A DNA stretch of 64,000 nt from the NCBI RefSeq assembly GCF_001931485.1, contig NZ_MSDV01000055.1, forward strand, positions 1-64,000. The letters run 5' to 3'. Positions 43,045-52,595 of this stretch are shown piece after piece (the first letter of the stretch is position 1; every line of letters begins with the position of its first letter). Position numbers and translations under genes: made by a program. This stretch comes from Burkholderia sp. SRS-W-2-2016 (lineage in GTDB: Bacteria; Pseudomonadota; Gammaproteobacteria; Burkholderiales; Burkholderiaceae). The notes under the pieces are model-generated. The model made no database searches and was not told where the DNA came from. It worked only from the letters and a program-made list of their open reading frames with translations.

Positions 43045-44022
43045 ATGAACGTTTCGCTGCAGCAGCTCAAGGTGTTCGTCGCGGTCGCGCGGGAGCGCAG
43101 CTTTACCCGCGCGGCGCGCCAGTTCGACCTGACGCAATCGGCGGTAAGCCGTTGCATCCGCGAGCTCGAAGAGGCGGTCGATCTGAAGCTGTTCGACCGC
43201 ACCACACGCCAGGTAGAACTGACCAATGCCGGCGCGAGTCTCGAGCGAAGAATTGGCCGCCTGCTCGATGAAATCGAATTGACGCTGCTCGAAGAGCGGG
43301 CCGCCAACGACGGCCGCACCGGCGTCGTGATCGTTGCGAGCAATCCGGTGTTGTCGTCGAGCTGGGTGCCGCAGGCGCTCGCGCATTGCGCGTCGGACTA
43401 TCCGCAACTGGTGGTGTCGGTGCGCGATCAGTCGCAAAGCGGCGTGCTCGCGAGCGTCGAGCATGGCGAGGTGGACTTCGGCGTGGTGTCGGTCGCGCAA
43501 GCAATCGACAGTCATCTGCTGCACGCACAGGTGCTGTTCAGCACGCCGCTGCATGCGGTGATGCCGGCCGCGCATCCGCTCGCGCGTCACGACAGCATCG
43601 ACTGGCGCGGCTTGCGCGCGTGGCCGCTGCTGACGCTCAATGCCGACACCGGCGTGCGCGCGGCACTGGAGCCGGCACTCGTTACCCACGAGCTGAAGCG
43701 CGGACCGTTGCAGGAACTCGGCCACGTCGCGGCGGTAGCGCGGATGGTCGAGCTGGGCCTCGGGGTCGGCGTATTGCCGGTCGACGCGTACTGGCCGGCG
43801 CCGGGTGCGGGTCTGGTGAGCCGTCCGCTGGTGCCGCGGACCACGCTCACCACCGTGCTGGTCCAGCGCCGCAATCGCTCGCTGCGGCCGAACGCGGCCG
43901 CCGTGTGGGCGCAGTTTTTCGCATCGATTAATGAGCCTGCGCATACCGACGCCGCGGCGCCTCGCGCCGCGCGGACCTTCAACTGGCCGTCCGTCGCGCG
44001 CAGCCTGCTGCATGAACCTTAG
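43045..44022 (+). CDS. LysR-family regulator
   Basis: 325 residues. HTH at about 1-60 (VSLQQLKVFVAVARERSFTR, LTQSAVSRCIRELEEAV) and an effector-binding domain at about 90-290 (VIVASNPVLSSSWVPQALAH, MVELGLGVGVLPVDAY). The gene follows oxlT by 34 bp and precedes the aldehyde dehydrogenase gene by 92 bp, all on the plus strand. It may be cotranscribed with either. Its targets are probably these neighbours; no effector can be read from the sequence. Confidence 0.87.
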   Translation: MNVSLQQLKVFVAVARERSFTRAARQFDLTQSAVSRCIRELEEAVDLKLFDRTTRQVELTNAGASLERRIGRLLDEIELTLLEERAANDGRTGVVIVASNPVLSSSWVPQALAHCASDYPQLVVSVRDQSQSGVLASVEHGEVDFGVVSVAQAIDSHLLHAQVLFSTPLHAVMPAAHPLARHDSIDWRGLRAWPLLTLNADTGVRAALEPALVTHELKRGPLQELGHVAAVARMVELGLGVGVLPVDAYWPAPGAGLVSRPLVPRTTLTTVLVQRRNRSLRPNAAAVWAQFFASINEPAHTDAAAPRAARTFNWPSVARSLLHEP

Positions 44023-44114
44023 ATCGCGCGCAGCACAAAACCCCTTGTTTTACGAGCGATTCGAACGCTGCGCCGTTAGCTCGCCACATAACGTCCTACT
44101 CAAGGAGCTTGATG

Positions 44115-45566
44115 ATGGAAACCCAGACCGACCTCAGACAACATGATCTGCTGATCGACGGCAAGCGGCTGCCGCCCGGCACCGGGGAATATTCCGTCGA
44201 TATCAATCCGGCCACCGAGGAACCGATCGCGCTGGTCGCGCAGGGCAGCGCCGCCGACGTCGACACCGCGGTGCGCGCGGCGCGCGCGGCGTTGAAAGTG
44301 TGGAATTCGATTCGCGCCGCCGAACGCGGCCGCATCTTGCAGCGGCTCGCGGTCCTGATGCGCGAGAACATGGAAGAACTCGTCGCGCTCGAAAGTCTCG
44401 ACTGCGGCAAGCCGATTTCCGCGGTGATGCGCCAGGACGTGCCGGCCGCGATCGATACCGTCGAGTACTACGCCGGCTGGTGCGACAAGATCAACGGTCA
44501 GGTCGTGCCGACGCGTCCCGACGCATTGACATATACGCTGCGCGAACCGGTCGGCGTGGTCGCCGCGATCGTGCCGTGGAATTTCCCGCTGATGATCGGC
44601 ATGTGGAAGATCGCGCCGGCGCTCGCGTGCGGCTGTACGCTGATCGTCAAACCCGCGGAAATCACGCCGCTCACCGCGTTGCGGATCGGCGAACTCGCGC
44701 TCGAAGCCGGCGTGCCGCCGGGCGTGCTCAATATCGTGACCGGCAAGGGCAGTGTGGTCGGCGACGCGCTGGTCTCGCACCCGGGCATCGACAAGGTTAC
44801 GTTCACCGGTTCGCCTTCGGTCGGGCGCGGCATTCTGCAGGGCGCGGCCGGCAACTTCAAGCGTGTGACGCTGGAGCTGGGCGGCAAGTCGGCCAACCTG
44901 ATCTTCGCCGACGCGAATCTCGACAACGCGGTGCGCGCCGCGGCGTCCGGGATCTTCTTCAATACCGGCCAGGTGTGTTCCGCGGGTTCGCGGATTCTCG
45001 CGCATCGCGACGTGTACGACGAAGTGGTCGAGCGGCTCGCCACACGCGCGAAGTCGATCAAGGTCGGCGACCCGTCGGTGCGGGAAACCTCGATGGGGCC
45101 GCTGATCTCCGCCTCGCAGATGAAGACCGTATTGAGCTACGTGGAGACCGGCCGCTCGGAAGGAGCGTCGCTGGTGACGGGCGGCGCGCGCGTCGGCAGT
45201 CGCGGCTTTTTCGTCGAGCCGACCGTGTTCGCGAATGTCGAGCACGAGATGCGAATCTCACAGGAGGAGATCTTCGGTCCGGTCGCGAGCGTGATCCGCT
45301 TCGACGACGAGGCGGATGCGCTCAGGATTGCCAACGGTACCGCATATAGCCTGGCGGCCGGCGTGTGGAGCGCGGATCTGAGCCGCGTGCATCGCGTGGC
45401 ACGCGATCTGAAAGCGGGCACCGTGTGGATCAATACCTATGGGTATACCGATGTACGTCTGCCATGGGGCGGCGCCGGCGATTCGGGTTTCGGCCGCGAG
45501 CATGGCGACGTGGCAATCGAGAACTTTACAGAACCGAAAGCCGTGTGGGTCGCAATCGATCAATAG
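44115..45566 (+). CDS. NAD(P)-dependent aldehyde dehydrogenase
   Basis: 483 residues. The ATG at 44115 has GGAG 7 nt upstream; another ATG at 44112 is too close. The catalytic residues are present: Asn in VPWNFPLMI, the general base Glu in ELGGKSANLIFADA, Cys in FFNTGQVCSAGSRI, and Glu-Phe-type IFGP near the C-terminus. It is of the betaine-aldehyde/aldehyde dehydrogenase class (PF00171), oxidising an aldehyde to the acid in the cytosol. Within this island it could oxidise the aldehyde produced by a 2-hydroxyacyl-CoA lyase. Ends at a strong bidirectional terminator. Confidence 0.9.
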   Translation: METQTDLRQHDLLIDGKRLPPGTGEYSVDINPATEEPIALVAQGSAADVDTAVRAARAALKVWNSIRAAERGRILQRLAVLMRENMEELVALESLDCGKPISAVMRQDVPAAIDTVEYYAGWCDKINGQVVPTRPDALTYTLREPVGVVAAIVPWNFPLMIGMWKIAPALACGCTLIVKPAEITPLTALRIGELALEAGVPPGVLNIVTGKGSVVGDALVSHPGIDKVTFTGSPSVGRGILQGAAGNFKRVTLELGGKSANLIFADANLDNAVRAAASGIFFNTGQVCSAGSRILAHRDVYDEVVERLATRAKSIKVGDPSVRETSMGPLISASQMKTVLSYVETGRSEGASLVTGGARVGSRGFFVEPTVFANVEHEMRISQEEIFGPVASVIRFDDEADALRIANGTAYSLAAGVWSADLSRVHRVARDLKAGTVWINTYGYTDVRLPWGGAGDSGFGREHGDVAIENFTEPKAVWVAIDQ

Positions 45567-45575
45567 CGGTGAATG

Positions 45576-45611
45576 AAAAAAAGATTGGACGCTTAGCGTC
45601 CAATCTTTTTT
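45576..45611. terminator. Bidirectional Rho-independent terminator
   Basis: A 16-bp stem AAAAAAGATTGGACGC with GCGTCCAATCTTTTTT (3-nt loop) separates the aldehyde dehydrogenase gene from the convergent ketopantoate-reductase-family gene. A and T runs serve both strands. Confidence 0.94.
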
Positions 45612-45658
45612 AATGCGACCAATTTTTCAAGAATTAATATAGTTTCGAATAACTTTGA

Positions 45659-46636
45659 TTAATCGCCCTGCAAGGCCATTTTCTCGCGCAGCTTGATTAG
45701 CGCGAGTACCACGTCGATAGTCGGCGTGGGTTCCGCAACCAGGCGGCCCATTTCCTGAACCACGGTCAGCAACGGATCGATTTCCATCGGGCGGCGATTC
45801 TCGAGATCGACGAGTGTCGAGGTCTTATGCGCGCCGACCGCGCCCGCGCCGTCGATGCGTCGCTCCACGTCGACGCGGAAGTGCACGCCGAACTGTTCTG
45901 CAATCCGCTTCGCTTCGAGCATCATCGTGCGCGACACCGCGCGCGTGCCGGGGTCGCTCGTGAGCACATCGAGTGTTGCGTGCGTCAATGCGCTGATCGG
46001 GTTGAAACACAGATTGCCCCACAGTTTGAGCCAGATTTCGTCGCGGATGTTGTCGCGGATCGGCGCGTCGAAACCGGCCGCCTGCATGATTTCATGCAAT
46101 TGCTGAATGCGCGGCGTGCGTTCTCCGCTCGGCTCGCCGATCGGAAACTTTTTGCCGTACACATGTTTGATTACGCCGGGCTCGACGATTTCGGCCGCCG
46201 GATAAAGCACGCAGCCGATCGCGCGTTCGGGTCCGAGCTTGCTCCATTGCGTGCCGTCCGGATCGACGCTCGCCAGCCGCGTGCCGGCGAAACGTCCGCC
46301 ATGCTGATAGAAATACCAGTACGGAATGCCATTCACGCCGGTCACGATTGCCGTATGTTTGCCGAGTAGCGGCTGCATCGAGTCGACCACGCCGGGCAGC
46401 GAATGCGCTTTCAGCGTAATGATCACCACATCCTGAACGCCGAGTTCGCGCGGATCGGACGTGCAGCGCACCGCGGCGCTATAGGTTTCGCCGTCCATGA
46501 TCAGACGCGCGCCGTGCTCGCGCATTGCCGCCAGATGCGGGCCGCGCGCAATGAAACTCACGTCCGCGCCGGCCCGCGCCAACTGCACGCCCATCATCCC
46601 GCCAATCGCTCCCGCTCCGAAGATGCAGATCTTCAT
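45659..46636 (-). CDS. 2-dehydropantoate 2-reductase family protein (ApbA/PanE)
   Basis: 325 residues; the ATG at 46636 has GGGAG upstream and starts directly at the Rossmann strand KICIFGAGAIGGMMG. The N-terminal domain (1-175) binds NADPH. The C-terminal helical domain has the substrate region (KLWGNLCFNPISALTHATLD, with the catalytic Lys), followed near residue 285 by a conserved HKTSTLVDLENRRPMEID segment. ApbA/PanE members reduce 2-keto acids, classically ketopantoate. No pan genes are nearby; the position at the edge of an organic-acid island suggests action on another 2-keto/2-hydroxy acid. Monocistronic, minus strand. Confidence 0.86.
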   Translation of the reverse strand: MKICIFGAGAIGGMMGVQLARAGADVSFIARGPHLAAMREHGARLIMDGETYSAAVRCTSDPRELGVQDVVIITLKAHSLPGVVDSMQPLLGKHTAIVTGVNGIPYWYFYQHGGRFAGTRLASVDPDGTQWSKLGPERAIGCVLYPAAEIVEPGVIKHVYGKKFPIGEPSGERTPRIQQLHEIMQAAGFDAPIRDNIRDEIWLKLWGNLCFNPISALTHATLDVLTSDPGTRAVSRTMMLEAKRIAEQFGVHFRVDVERRIDGAGAVGAHKTSTLVDLENRRPMEIDPLLTVVQEMGRLVAEPTPTIDVVLALIKLREKMALQGD

Positions 46637-46862
46637 GATGTCGCTCCCATGACGATGAAAAATCTTCTGCCGCAATGCAATAAGCCGCATAGCCGATCAT
46701 CGTTCGAGCATACGGGCGGAGCACGAATAACGATAGTTAAAGTTTCTCCGGGCACCTATTAGCTATTCGTTATGAAATGCTTTTTTACAGTACTTTGGAA
46801 GTAGTTCTATAAACGCTAATGCGCGATGAAAGCATCTGATTAAAACTAACAGTATTTAGGAC

Positions 46863-48374
46863 GTGAACTATTCTGGTCCGTGTGTTTCTGTCGCATCATC
46901 CGGTTCCTTTGGAACACAAGGCAATTCCGGTGACCCTGAACAGAAGCATCGAGATCGCATCGTGCGTACTGTGATCCATCACACTGCCGGCCGCGACCTG
47001 GTCGATATGGAGAGCGTACTGGCGCGCTTACTCGACGTTGCCGCCATTGCGGTGGGCGCCGCCGTCGCGTCGCTTCTTTTCAAACCCGGTGTCGAACAGC
47101 GCGCACTCGTCAGTGCCGTCGTGATGTTCGAGATGGCGCTTGCCACGCTGCTGTTGTCGATGTTCGGCCTTTACCGTTTATGGCGCGGCCAATCGAAATG
47201 GTGGCCGCTCGCGGCAGCGGTGTGCGGCTGGTTCGCGGTGCAGGCATGCGGGCTGGCGGTGACTCTGTTATTGCATCGGAGTCCTTCTATTTCGCGCTTC
47301 TGGTGGTTGAGCTGGACCGCGCTCACCACGGCCGGCATCGTCGCCACGCATCTGTCGGTGCATGCGCTGCTCGGCCGCCGGCGCACCGGCAAAGACCAAC
47401 GCACGGTCGCGGTGGTCGGCGCGGGAGAACATTGCGACGCGGTACTGGCCCGAGTCGCGGCGACGCCCGCCGACGGCTTTCGCGCGGTCGCGACGCTCAG
47501 CACCGCTGGTGACGGCCGGCAGCGAAGCGATGGCCTGCCGGCGTTCGTCGCGCTGCGCGCGTTTGCCGACTGGGTCCGCGAGCAGCGGATCGACGAAGTC
47601 TGGCTCGCACTGCCAATCTCGGACGAAACCACACTGCTGCGCGTGCTCGACGAATTCAGCGGCGATCTCGTCAACGTGCGTTTTCTCCCGGACGTGAGTC
47701 GCCTCGTGATGTTCGACCGCAACGTGGTCGATCTGCTCGGCGCGCCGGCGATCAATCTGATCGTCTCGCCGATGACGCCCGCCGCATTGCTGCAGAAAGC
47801 GATCTTCGACCGGATCTTCGCGTTCGTGATGCTGATCGCGCTCGCGCCGGTCATGGTGCCGATCGCGCTCGCGGTCAAGCTCACGTCGAAAGGGCCGGTG
47901 TTTTTCACGCAGCAGCGCAAAGGCGCGAATGGCCGGGTGTTTCGCATCTACAAGTTTCGCTCGATGCGCGTGCATACGGAAAAGCCCGGCGAGGTCCGTC
48001 AGGCGACGCGCGGCGATCCGCGCATTACGCGACTCGGCGCTTTTCTGCGCCGCACAAGCCTCGATGAATTGCCGCAATTTCTCAACGTGCTGCGCGGCGA
48101 GATGTCGGTGGTGGGCCCGCGCCCGCATGCGATCGAACACGACGAGCACTACCGCACGATCGTCGACGGTTATATCCATCGCTACCGGATCAAGCCGGGC
48201 ATTACCGGCTGGGCGCAGATCAACGGCTTTCGCGGTGAGACCGAGCAACTCGAAAAGATGCAGGCGCGAGTCGAGCACGATCTGTACTACTTGCGGAACT
48301 GGTCGTTCGGCCTGGACATGCGCATCATCCTCGCGACCGTCGTGAAGGGTATGCGGCACACCAATGCCTATTGA
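46863..48374 (+). CDS. Undecaprenyl-phosphate sugar phosphotransferase (WcaJ/BceB-like), EPS initiation
   Basis: 503 residues from a GTG at 46863; an ATG at 47007 is an alternative start nearer the first membrane helix. Four or five N-terminal transmembrane segments and a CoA-binding-like central domain (TVAVVGAGEHCDAVL) are followed by the C-terminal bacterial sugar transferase domain (about 310-503). That domain has FTQQRKGANGRVFRIYKFRS, then MSVVGPRPHAIEHDE, and PGITGWAQINGFRGET. It loads the first sugar phosphate, usually glucose-1-phosphate, onto undecaprenyl phosphate at the inner membrane. First gene of the exopolysaccharide operon; the 225 bp before it are AT-rich and should hold the promoter. 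Confidence 0.9.
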   Translation: MNYSGPCVSVASSGSFGTQGNSGDPEQKHRDRIVRTVIHHTAGRDLVDMESVLARLLDVAAIAVGAAVASLLFKPGVEQRALVSAVVMFEMALATLLLSMFGLYRLWRGQSKWWPLAAAVCGWFAVQACGLAVTLLLHRSPSISRFWWLSWTALTTAGIVATHLSVHALLGRRRTGKDQRTVAVVGAGEHCDAVLARVAATPADGFRAVATLSTAGDGRQRSDGLPAFVALRAFADWVREQRIDEVWLALPISDETTLLRVLDEFSGDLVNVRFLPDVSRLVMFDRNVVDLLGAPAINLIVSPMTPAALLQKAIFDRIFAFVMLIALAPVMVPIALAVKLTSKGPVFFTQQRKGANGRVFRIYKFRSMRVHTEKPGEVRQATRGDPRITRLGAFLRRTSLDELPQFLNVLRGEMSVVGPRPHAIEHDEHYRTIVDGYIHRYRIKPGITGWAQINGFRGETEQLEKMQARVEHDLYYLRNWSFGLDMRIILATVVKGMRHTNAY

Positions 48375-48455
48375 TCCGTTAGCGAAGATAAATCCGCCTC
48401 ACAAGGGCGGGCAGGGCGGCGCGCTTCGCGTCCGCCGAAGAATAGGTTGAATACG

Positions 48456-49763
48456 ATGTCTGCTTCAGTTTTGACCGGGTCGCTGCGCCGGCTCGGTGTT
48501 TTGACGGTGTCGGTCTCGCTGCTGTTGTCCGCTTGCGCGGTCGCGCCCGGCATGCGAATGGAAACGTCCAGTATGACGAACGAATCGGAGACGCTCGCGC
48601 AGAGCGATCCAATTGCTGACGCGACCAGCGAAGCGGCGGCGGACGTTGCCAGCGAAGCGGCGCCAGTCGCGGCCAGCGATTCGGCACTGACACCGGCACC
48701 GGCACCGGAGCCGACGCCGGCGCTAGCCCCTCCCAGCCCGCCGCTCCGAACCGCCGATGCAACACCAGGCACCCCGGCGATTGCGATCACCGAAGTCGAC
48801 GCCGCGCTGCTCGCGCGGGTCCGCGAAGAGCGCCGTCAACAGCAGCTCGAACTGTCGCAACTGCTGTCGGGTTCGCCGCAAGCGTATGCGATCGGCGTTG
48901 GCGACGTGCTGCAGATCGTCGTCTGGGATCACCCGGAATTCGCCGCCGCGCTCGGGCCGTCGCAAGCGTCCGGCTCGGTGCGTCCCGGCGATCCGTCGGC
49001 CGGTTTTATCGTCGATCAAAGTGGCAATCTGACCTTTCCTTATGCCGGCACACTGCACGTCGCGGGTCTGCGCGCGGAAGAAGTGCAGCAACGTTTGACC
49101 GGCGCGCTCGCGAAGTACTTCATCAAGCCGCAGGTGACGGTGCGTGTCGCGTCGTATCGCGCGCATCAGGTGTACGTGGACGGCGAAGTGCACAGCCCCG
49201 GCGCGCTGGCGGTCAACGACGTGCCGATGACGCTGTACGAAGCGATCAGCCGCGCCGGCGGTTTCAGCGACAGCGCCGATCAGGGCGATCTGGTGCTGGT
49301 GCGCAGCGGCCAATCGCATCGTCTGAATCTGACGCGGTTGCTCGCCCAGGGCCTGAGCCCGTCGCTGATCTATCTGCAGCCGGGCGATTTTCTGCGCGTC
49401 GTGTCGCGCGACGAAAACCACGCGTACGTGATGGGCGAAGTGAACAAGCCGATCGCGGCGATTCCGCGCCGCACCGGCCGGCTGACGCTGGCCGATGCGC
49501 TGTCGCAAGCCGGCAGTGTCAATTCGTCGACCGCCGACGCCGCGCAGATGTATGTGATTCGCGGCTCGCTGTCGGGCACTCCGCAGGTGTTCCATCTCGA
49601 TGCGCGCTCGCCGGTCGCGATGCTGCTCGCGAAAGATTTCGAGCTGCAGCCGAACGACGTCGTGTATGTGGACGGCAACGGTCTGGTCCGTTTCAACCGC
49701 GTGTTGAGTCTGCTGATGCCGCTGATTTCCAGCGGCCTGACGGCCGGGCTGGTGACCAAATGA
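48456..49763 (+). CDS. Polysaccharide export outer-membrane lipoprotein (Wza/OPX family)
   Basis: 435 residues with a lipoprotein signal (LLLSAC, Cys at about 27). A low-complexity Ala/Pro/Glu linker covers about 45-100. The Poly_export domain contains YAIGVGDVLQIVVWDHPEF and DQSGNLTFPYAGTLHVAG, and SLBB-type repeats follow (VYVDGEVHSPGALAVND, AYVMGEVNKPIAAIPR). It ends in an amphipathic helix suited to an outer-membrane pore (RVLSLLMPLISSGLTAGL). The ATG at 48456 is preferred to a TTG 9 bp earlier. It forms the export channel with the tyrosine kinase; the stop overlaps the phosphatase start (ATGA). Confidence 0.9.
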   Translation: MSASVLTGSLRRLGVLTVSVSLLLSACAVAPGMRMETSSMTNESETLAQSDPIADATSEAAADVASEAAPVAASDSALTPAPAPEPTPALAPPSPPLRTADATPGTPAIAITEVDAALLARVREERRQQQLELSQLLSGSPQAYAIGVGDVLQIVVWDHPEFAAALGPSQASGSVRPGDPSAGFIVDQSGNLTFPYAGTLHVAGLRAEEVQQRLTGALAKYFIKPQVTVRVASYRAHQVYVDGEVHSPGALAVNDVPMTLYEAISRAGGFSDSADQGDLVLVRSGQSHRLNLTRLLAQGLSPSLIYLQPGDFLRVVSRDENHAYVMGEVNKPIAAIPRRTGRLTLADALSQAGSVNSSTADAAQMYVIRGSLSGTPQVFHLDARSPVAMLLAKDFELQPNDVVYVDGNGLVRFNRVLSLLMPLISSGLTAGLVTK

Positions 49764-50272
49764 TCCGGCGCGTGCTGATCGTCTGCGTGGGCAATATCTG
49801 CCGCAGTCCGATGGCGCAGGTGCTGCTCGCGCAACGCCTCGAAGCGGTCGCGGTCGAGTCGGCCGGGATCGGCGCGCTGCACGGCGAGGGCGCCGATCCG
49901 CTCGCGGTGCAGCTGATGCAGCAGCGCGGCCTCGATCTGAGCGCGCATCGCGCGCGGCAACTGACGGCGCTGATCGCCGAAGCCGCCGATCTCGTGCTGG
50001 TGATGGACCGCGCGCAGAAGCAGTACGTGGAGCGCCGCTTCGCCGCGCTGTACGGCCGCGTCTATCTGCTCGGTTCGTCGCACGGCGCGGGCGGGCCGCC
50101 CGACGCGCGCTTCGAGATTCCCGATCCCCATCGCAAAGGCCTTGCGTCGTTCGAACAAAGCCTCGCGCTGATCGACGCCGGCGTCGACGCATGGTGCGCG
50201 CGCATCGCGGGCGTGACCACGCGTGCCGGTGCCGGCACGGCGGCTTTATCCACCGATCATTCGTCGTCCTGA
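49760..50272 (+). CDS. Low-molecular-weight protein tyrosine phosphatase (Wzb/BceD-like)
   Basis: 170 residues. The P-loop is VCVGNICRSPMAQ (Cys11 nucleophile, Arg17) and the general-acid Asp is in FEIPDPHRK. It dephosphorylates the C-terminal tyrosine cluster of the neighbouring BY-kinase, a cycle needed for capsule/EPS polymerisation. The start overlaps the OPX gene stop by 4 bp. A Ser/Thr-rich tail after residue 150 is longer than in Wzb. Confidence 0.92.
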   Translation: MIRRVLIVCVGNICRSPMAQVLLAQRLEAVAVESAGIGALHGEGADPLAVQLMQQRGLDLSAHRARQLTALIAEAADLVLVMDRAQKQYVERRFAALYGRVYLLGSSHGAGGPPDARFEIPDPHRKGLASFEQSLALIDAGVDAWCARIAGVTTRAGAGTAALSTDHSSS

Positions 50273-50300
50273 GTGCGTCGAAACAACCCGACTGTTGACC

Positions 50301-52595
50301 ATGAAATCGCTGCAATCGCCCGATAACGAGGCGCTCAAACCGGCCGACGACGAGATCGATCTGATCCGGCTGATCGATATCTTCGTCGACTACCGCTGGG
50401 TCATTCTTAAAGTCTGCGTCGCATGTATCGCGCTCGCGACCGCCTTTGCCTTCCTCGTGCCGCCGCGCTACCAGGCCGATATTTCGATTCAGGTCGAGGA
50501 CGGCAGCGGGATGGCGTCCGCGCAAAGTCTGCTGGGCGACGTGTCGTCGCTGTTCAACTACAACTCGCCGACTTCGGCGGAGCAGCAGATCATGGCGTCG
50601 CGGCTGGTGGTGACGAGCGTCGTCGACGAATTGCACAGCTATATCGTGGTGCGGCCGAGCCGCTTCCCGCTCTTCGGCGACTTCGTCTCGCGCTTTAACG
50701 ACGGCGTGACGCGGCCAGGCCTGCTCGGCATCGGCGGCTGGGCGTGGGGCACCGAAAGCGCCGAGGTCGTGCAGTTCGATGTGCCGAAGCGTCTGCAAGG
50801 CGACAGCTTCTCGCTGACCGTGCTGCCCGAAGGCCACTACCGGCTCGCGGGCTGGGATCTCGACCACGCGGTCACCGGCACGATCGGCGAGCGCGCAGTG
50901 TTCGACACGAGCCACGGACCGATCACGCTGCTGGTCAAATCGGTCGATGCGCAGCCCGGCACCAAATTCAAACTGGTCCGCAAGTCGAAGCTCGATGCGA
51001 TCGCGAGCATGCAGAGCGGGCTCGACATTCAGGAGAAGATCAAGTCGTCAGGGGTACTGATCGCGACGCTGAAGGGCCGCGATCCGCTCGTGGTGCGCGA
51101 CCAGTTGCAGGCGGTGGGCCGCTATTACGTGCAGCAGAACGTCGAGCGCAAGGCGGCCGAAGCGGCGCAATCGCTGACGTTTCTCGATACCCAGGTGCCG
51201 CAGCTGAAAAAGCAGCTCGAAGCGTCGCAACTGCGCTACACGAAGCTGCGCGACAAACAGGGGTCGGTCGATCTGTCGGAGGAAGCGAAGCTCGCGCTGC
51301 AGCAGACCGCGGACTCGAAGACGCGGATGCTCGAATTGCAGCAGAAGCGCGACGAACTGGCTGCACGCTTCACCAATGCGCACCCGGAGGTGGTCGCGCT
51401 CGATGCGCAGATCGCGACGCTGCGCACCCAGCAACGCACGTTCGACGAGCAGATCAAACGCCTGCCCGACATGCAGCAGGACGCGGTGCGTTTGCTGCTC
51501 GACGTGAAGGTCGATACCGAGCTGTACACCGCGCTGCTGAACAACGTGCAGCAGCTGAAGCTGGTCAAGGCCGGCAAGACCGGCAGCGTGCGTCTCGTCG
51601 ATACCGCGGTGGTGCCCGAGCAGATCGCGTTTCCGAACCGGCCGGTGACGATCGCCGCCGGCGCGTTGCTCGGCCTGTTGCTCGGCGTCGGCTTCGCGGT
51701 CGCGCACAGCTTCCTGTTCGCCGGCATCTCCGAAGCGGAGGAAATCGAGCGCCAGGTCGGCCTGCACGTGTATGCGCTGATTCCCGAATCGCGGCATCAG
51801 CAGCAGCTCGATCGCAATGCGTCGGCCGAGGTGTTGGGGCTGCGTCTGCTCGCGCTGGAGCAGCCCGGTGAACCCGCGGTCGAGAGCATGCGCAGTCTGC
51901 GCACCGCGCTGCAATTCGCGATGTCGAATGCGAAGAACAACGTGATTCTGATTTCCGGCACGACGCCCGGCGTCGGCAAATCTTTCGTGTCGGCCAATTT
52001 CGCGGCGCTGCTCGCCAGCAGCGGCAAGCGCGTGCTGTTGATCGACGCGGACTTGCGGCGCGGTTCGCTGCACCGTTACTTCGGCCGGCAGCGTGAGCAC
52101 GGACTGGTGGATCTGATCGCCGACGTACTGCCGCGCGAAGAAGTGATCCAGCGCGACGTGGTGCCGAATCTCGACTTCATCGCCACCGGCGCGTTGCCGC
52201 CGAATGCCGGCGAACTGCTGCTGCACCGGCGCGTTGCCGAACTGCTCGACGCGGTTGCGCGCGACTACGACGTGGTGCTGGTCGATACGCCGCCGGTGCT
52301 AGCGGTGACCGACGCGGTGATGCTGTCCGCGCATTGCGCGACGGTGATGCTGGTGGCCCGAGCGGGCCTGACGCGCGCCGCGGATCTGGCCGAATGCGTG
52401 CGCCGGCTCGCGCAGGCGGGCTGCGCGGTCACCGGCGCGATCCTGAACGGCATCGATCCGAAATCGGCGCGCCGCTCGTACGGCCGCAAGAACGGCGGCT
52501 ACCGATTCGTTCAGTACAGCTACGAAGAACCGCCGTGCACCGGCGCGGGCGGCTGCTGGCAGCGACTGATCACACGTATCGGACGGAGACGATGA
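50301..52595 (+). CDS. Wzc/BceF-type tyrosine autokinase and chain-length regulator
   Basis: 764 residues. A Wzz domain with TM1 (about 33-53) is followed by a large periplasmic coiled-coil region with GNVR-type segments, TM2 (about 447-470) and a cytosolic BY-kinase domain. The kinase has Walker A GTTPGVGKS (about 553), Walker A' LLIDADLRRG (about 578) and Walker B VVLVDTPP (about 655). The C-terminal cluster has four tyrosines (SYGRKNGGYRFVQYSYEEP). It controls export and chain length together with the OPX protein. ATG at 50301, 28 bp after the phosphatase gene; it overlaps the GT gene start. Confidence 0.92.
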   Translation: MKSLQSPDNEALKPADDEIDLIRLIDIFVDYRWVILKVCVACIALATAFAFLVPPRYQADISIQVEDGSGMASAQSLLGDVSSLFNYNSPTSAEQQIMASRLVVTSVVDELHSYIVVRPSRFPLFGDFVSRFNDGVTRPGLLGIGGWAWGTESAEVVQFDVPKRLQGDSFSLTVLPEGHYRLAGWDLDHAVTGTIGERAVFDTSHGPITLLVKSVDAQPGTKFKLVRKSKLDAIASMQSGLDIQEKIKSSGVLIATLKGRDPLVVRDQLQAVGRYYVQQNVERKAAEAAQSLTFLDTQVPQLKKQLEASQLRYTKLRDKQGSVDLSEEAKLALQQTADSKTRMLELQQKRDELAARFTNAHPEVVALDAQIATLRTQQRTFDEQIKRLPDMQQDAVRLLLDVKVDTELYTALLNNVQQLKLVKAGKTGSVRLVDTAVVPEQIAFPNRPVTIAAGALLGLLLGVGFAVAHSFLFAGISEAEEIERQVGLHVYALIPESRHQQQLDRNASAEVLGLRLLALEQPGEPAVESMRSLRTALQFAMSNAKNNVILISGTTPGVGKSFVSANFAALLASSGKRVLLIDADLRRGSLHRYFGRQREHGLVDLIADVLPREEVIQRDVVPNLDFIATGALPPNAGELLLHRRVAELLDAVARDYDVVLVDTPPVLAVTDAVMLSAHCATVMLVARAGLTRAADLAECVRRLAQAGCAVTGAILNGIDPKSARRSYGRKNGGYRFVQYSYEEPPCTGAGGCWQRLITRIGRRR

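Noticed and set aside
46863..52595. Using bceB/bceE/bceD/bceF as gene symbols (cepacian cluster)
   Set aside because: The first four genes match by function, but gene order and the downstream set (single GT, pyruvyltransferase, Wzx, Wzy-like, GH) differ from the described cepacian loci.
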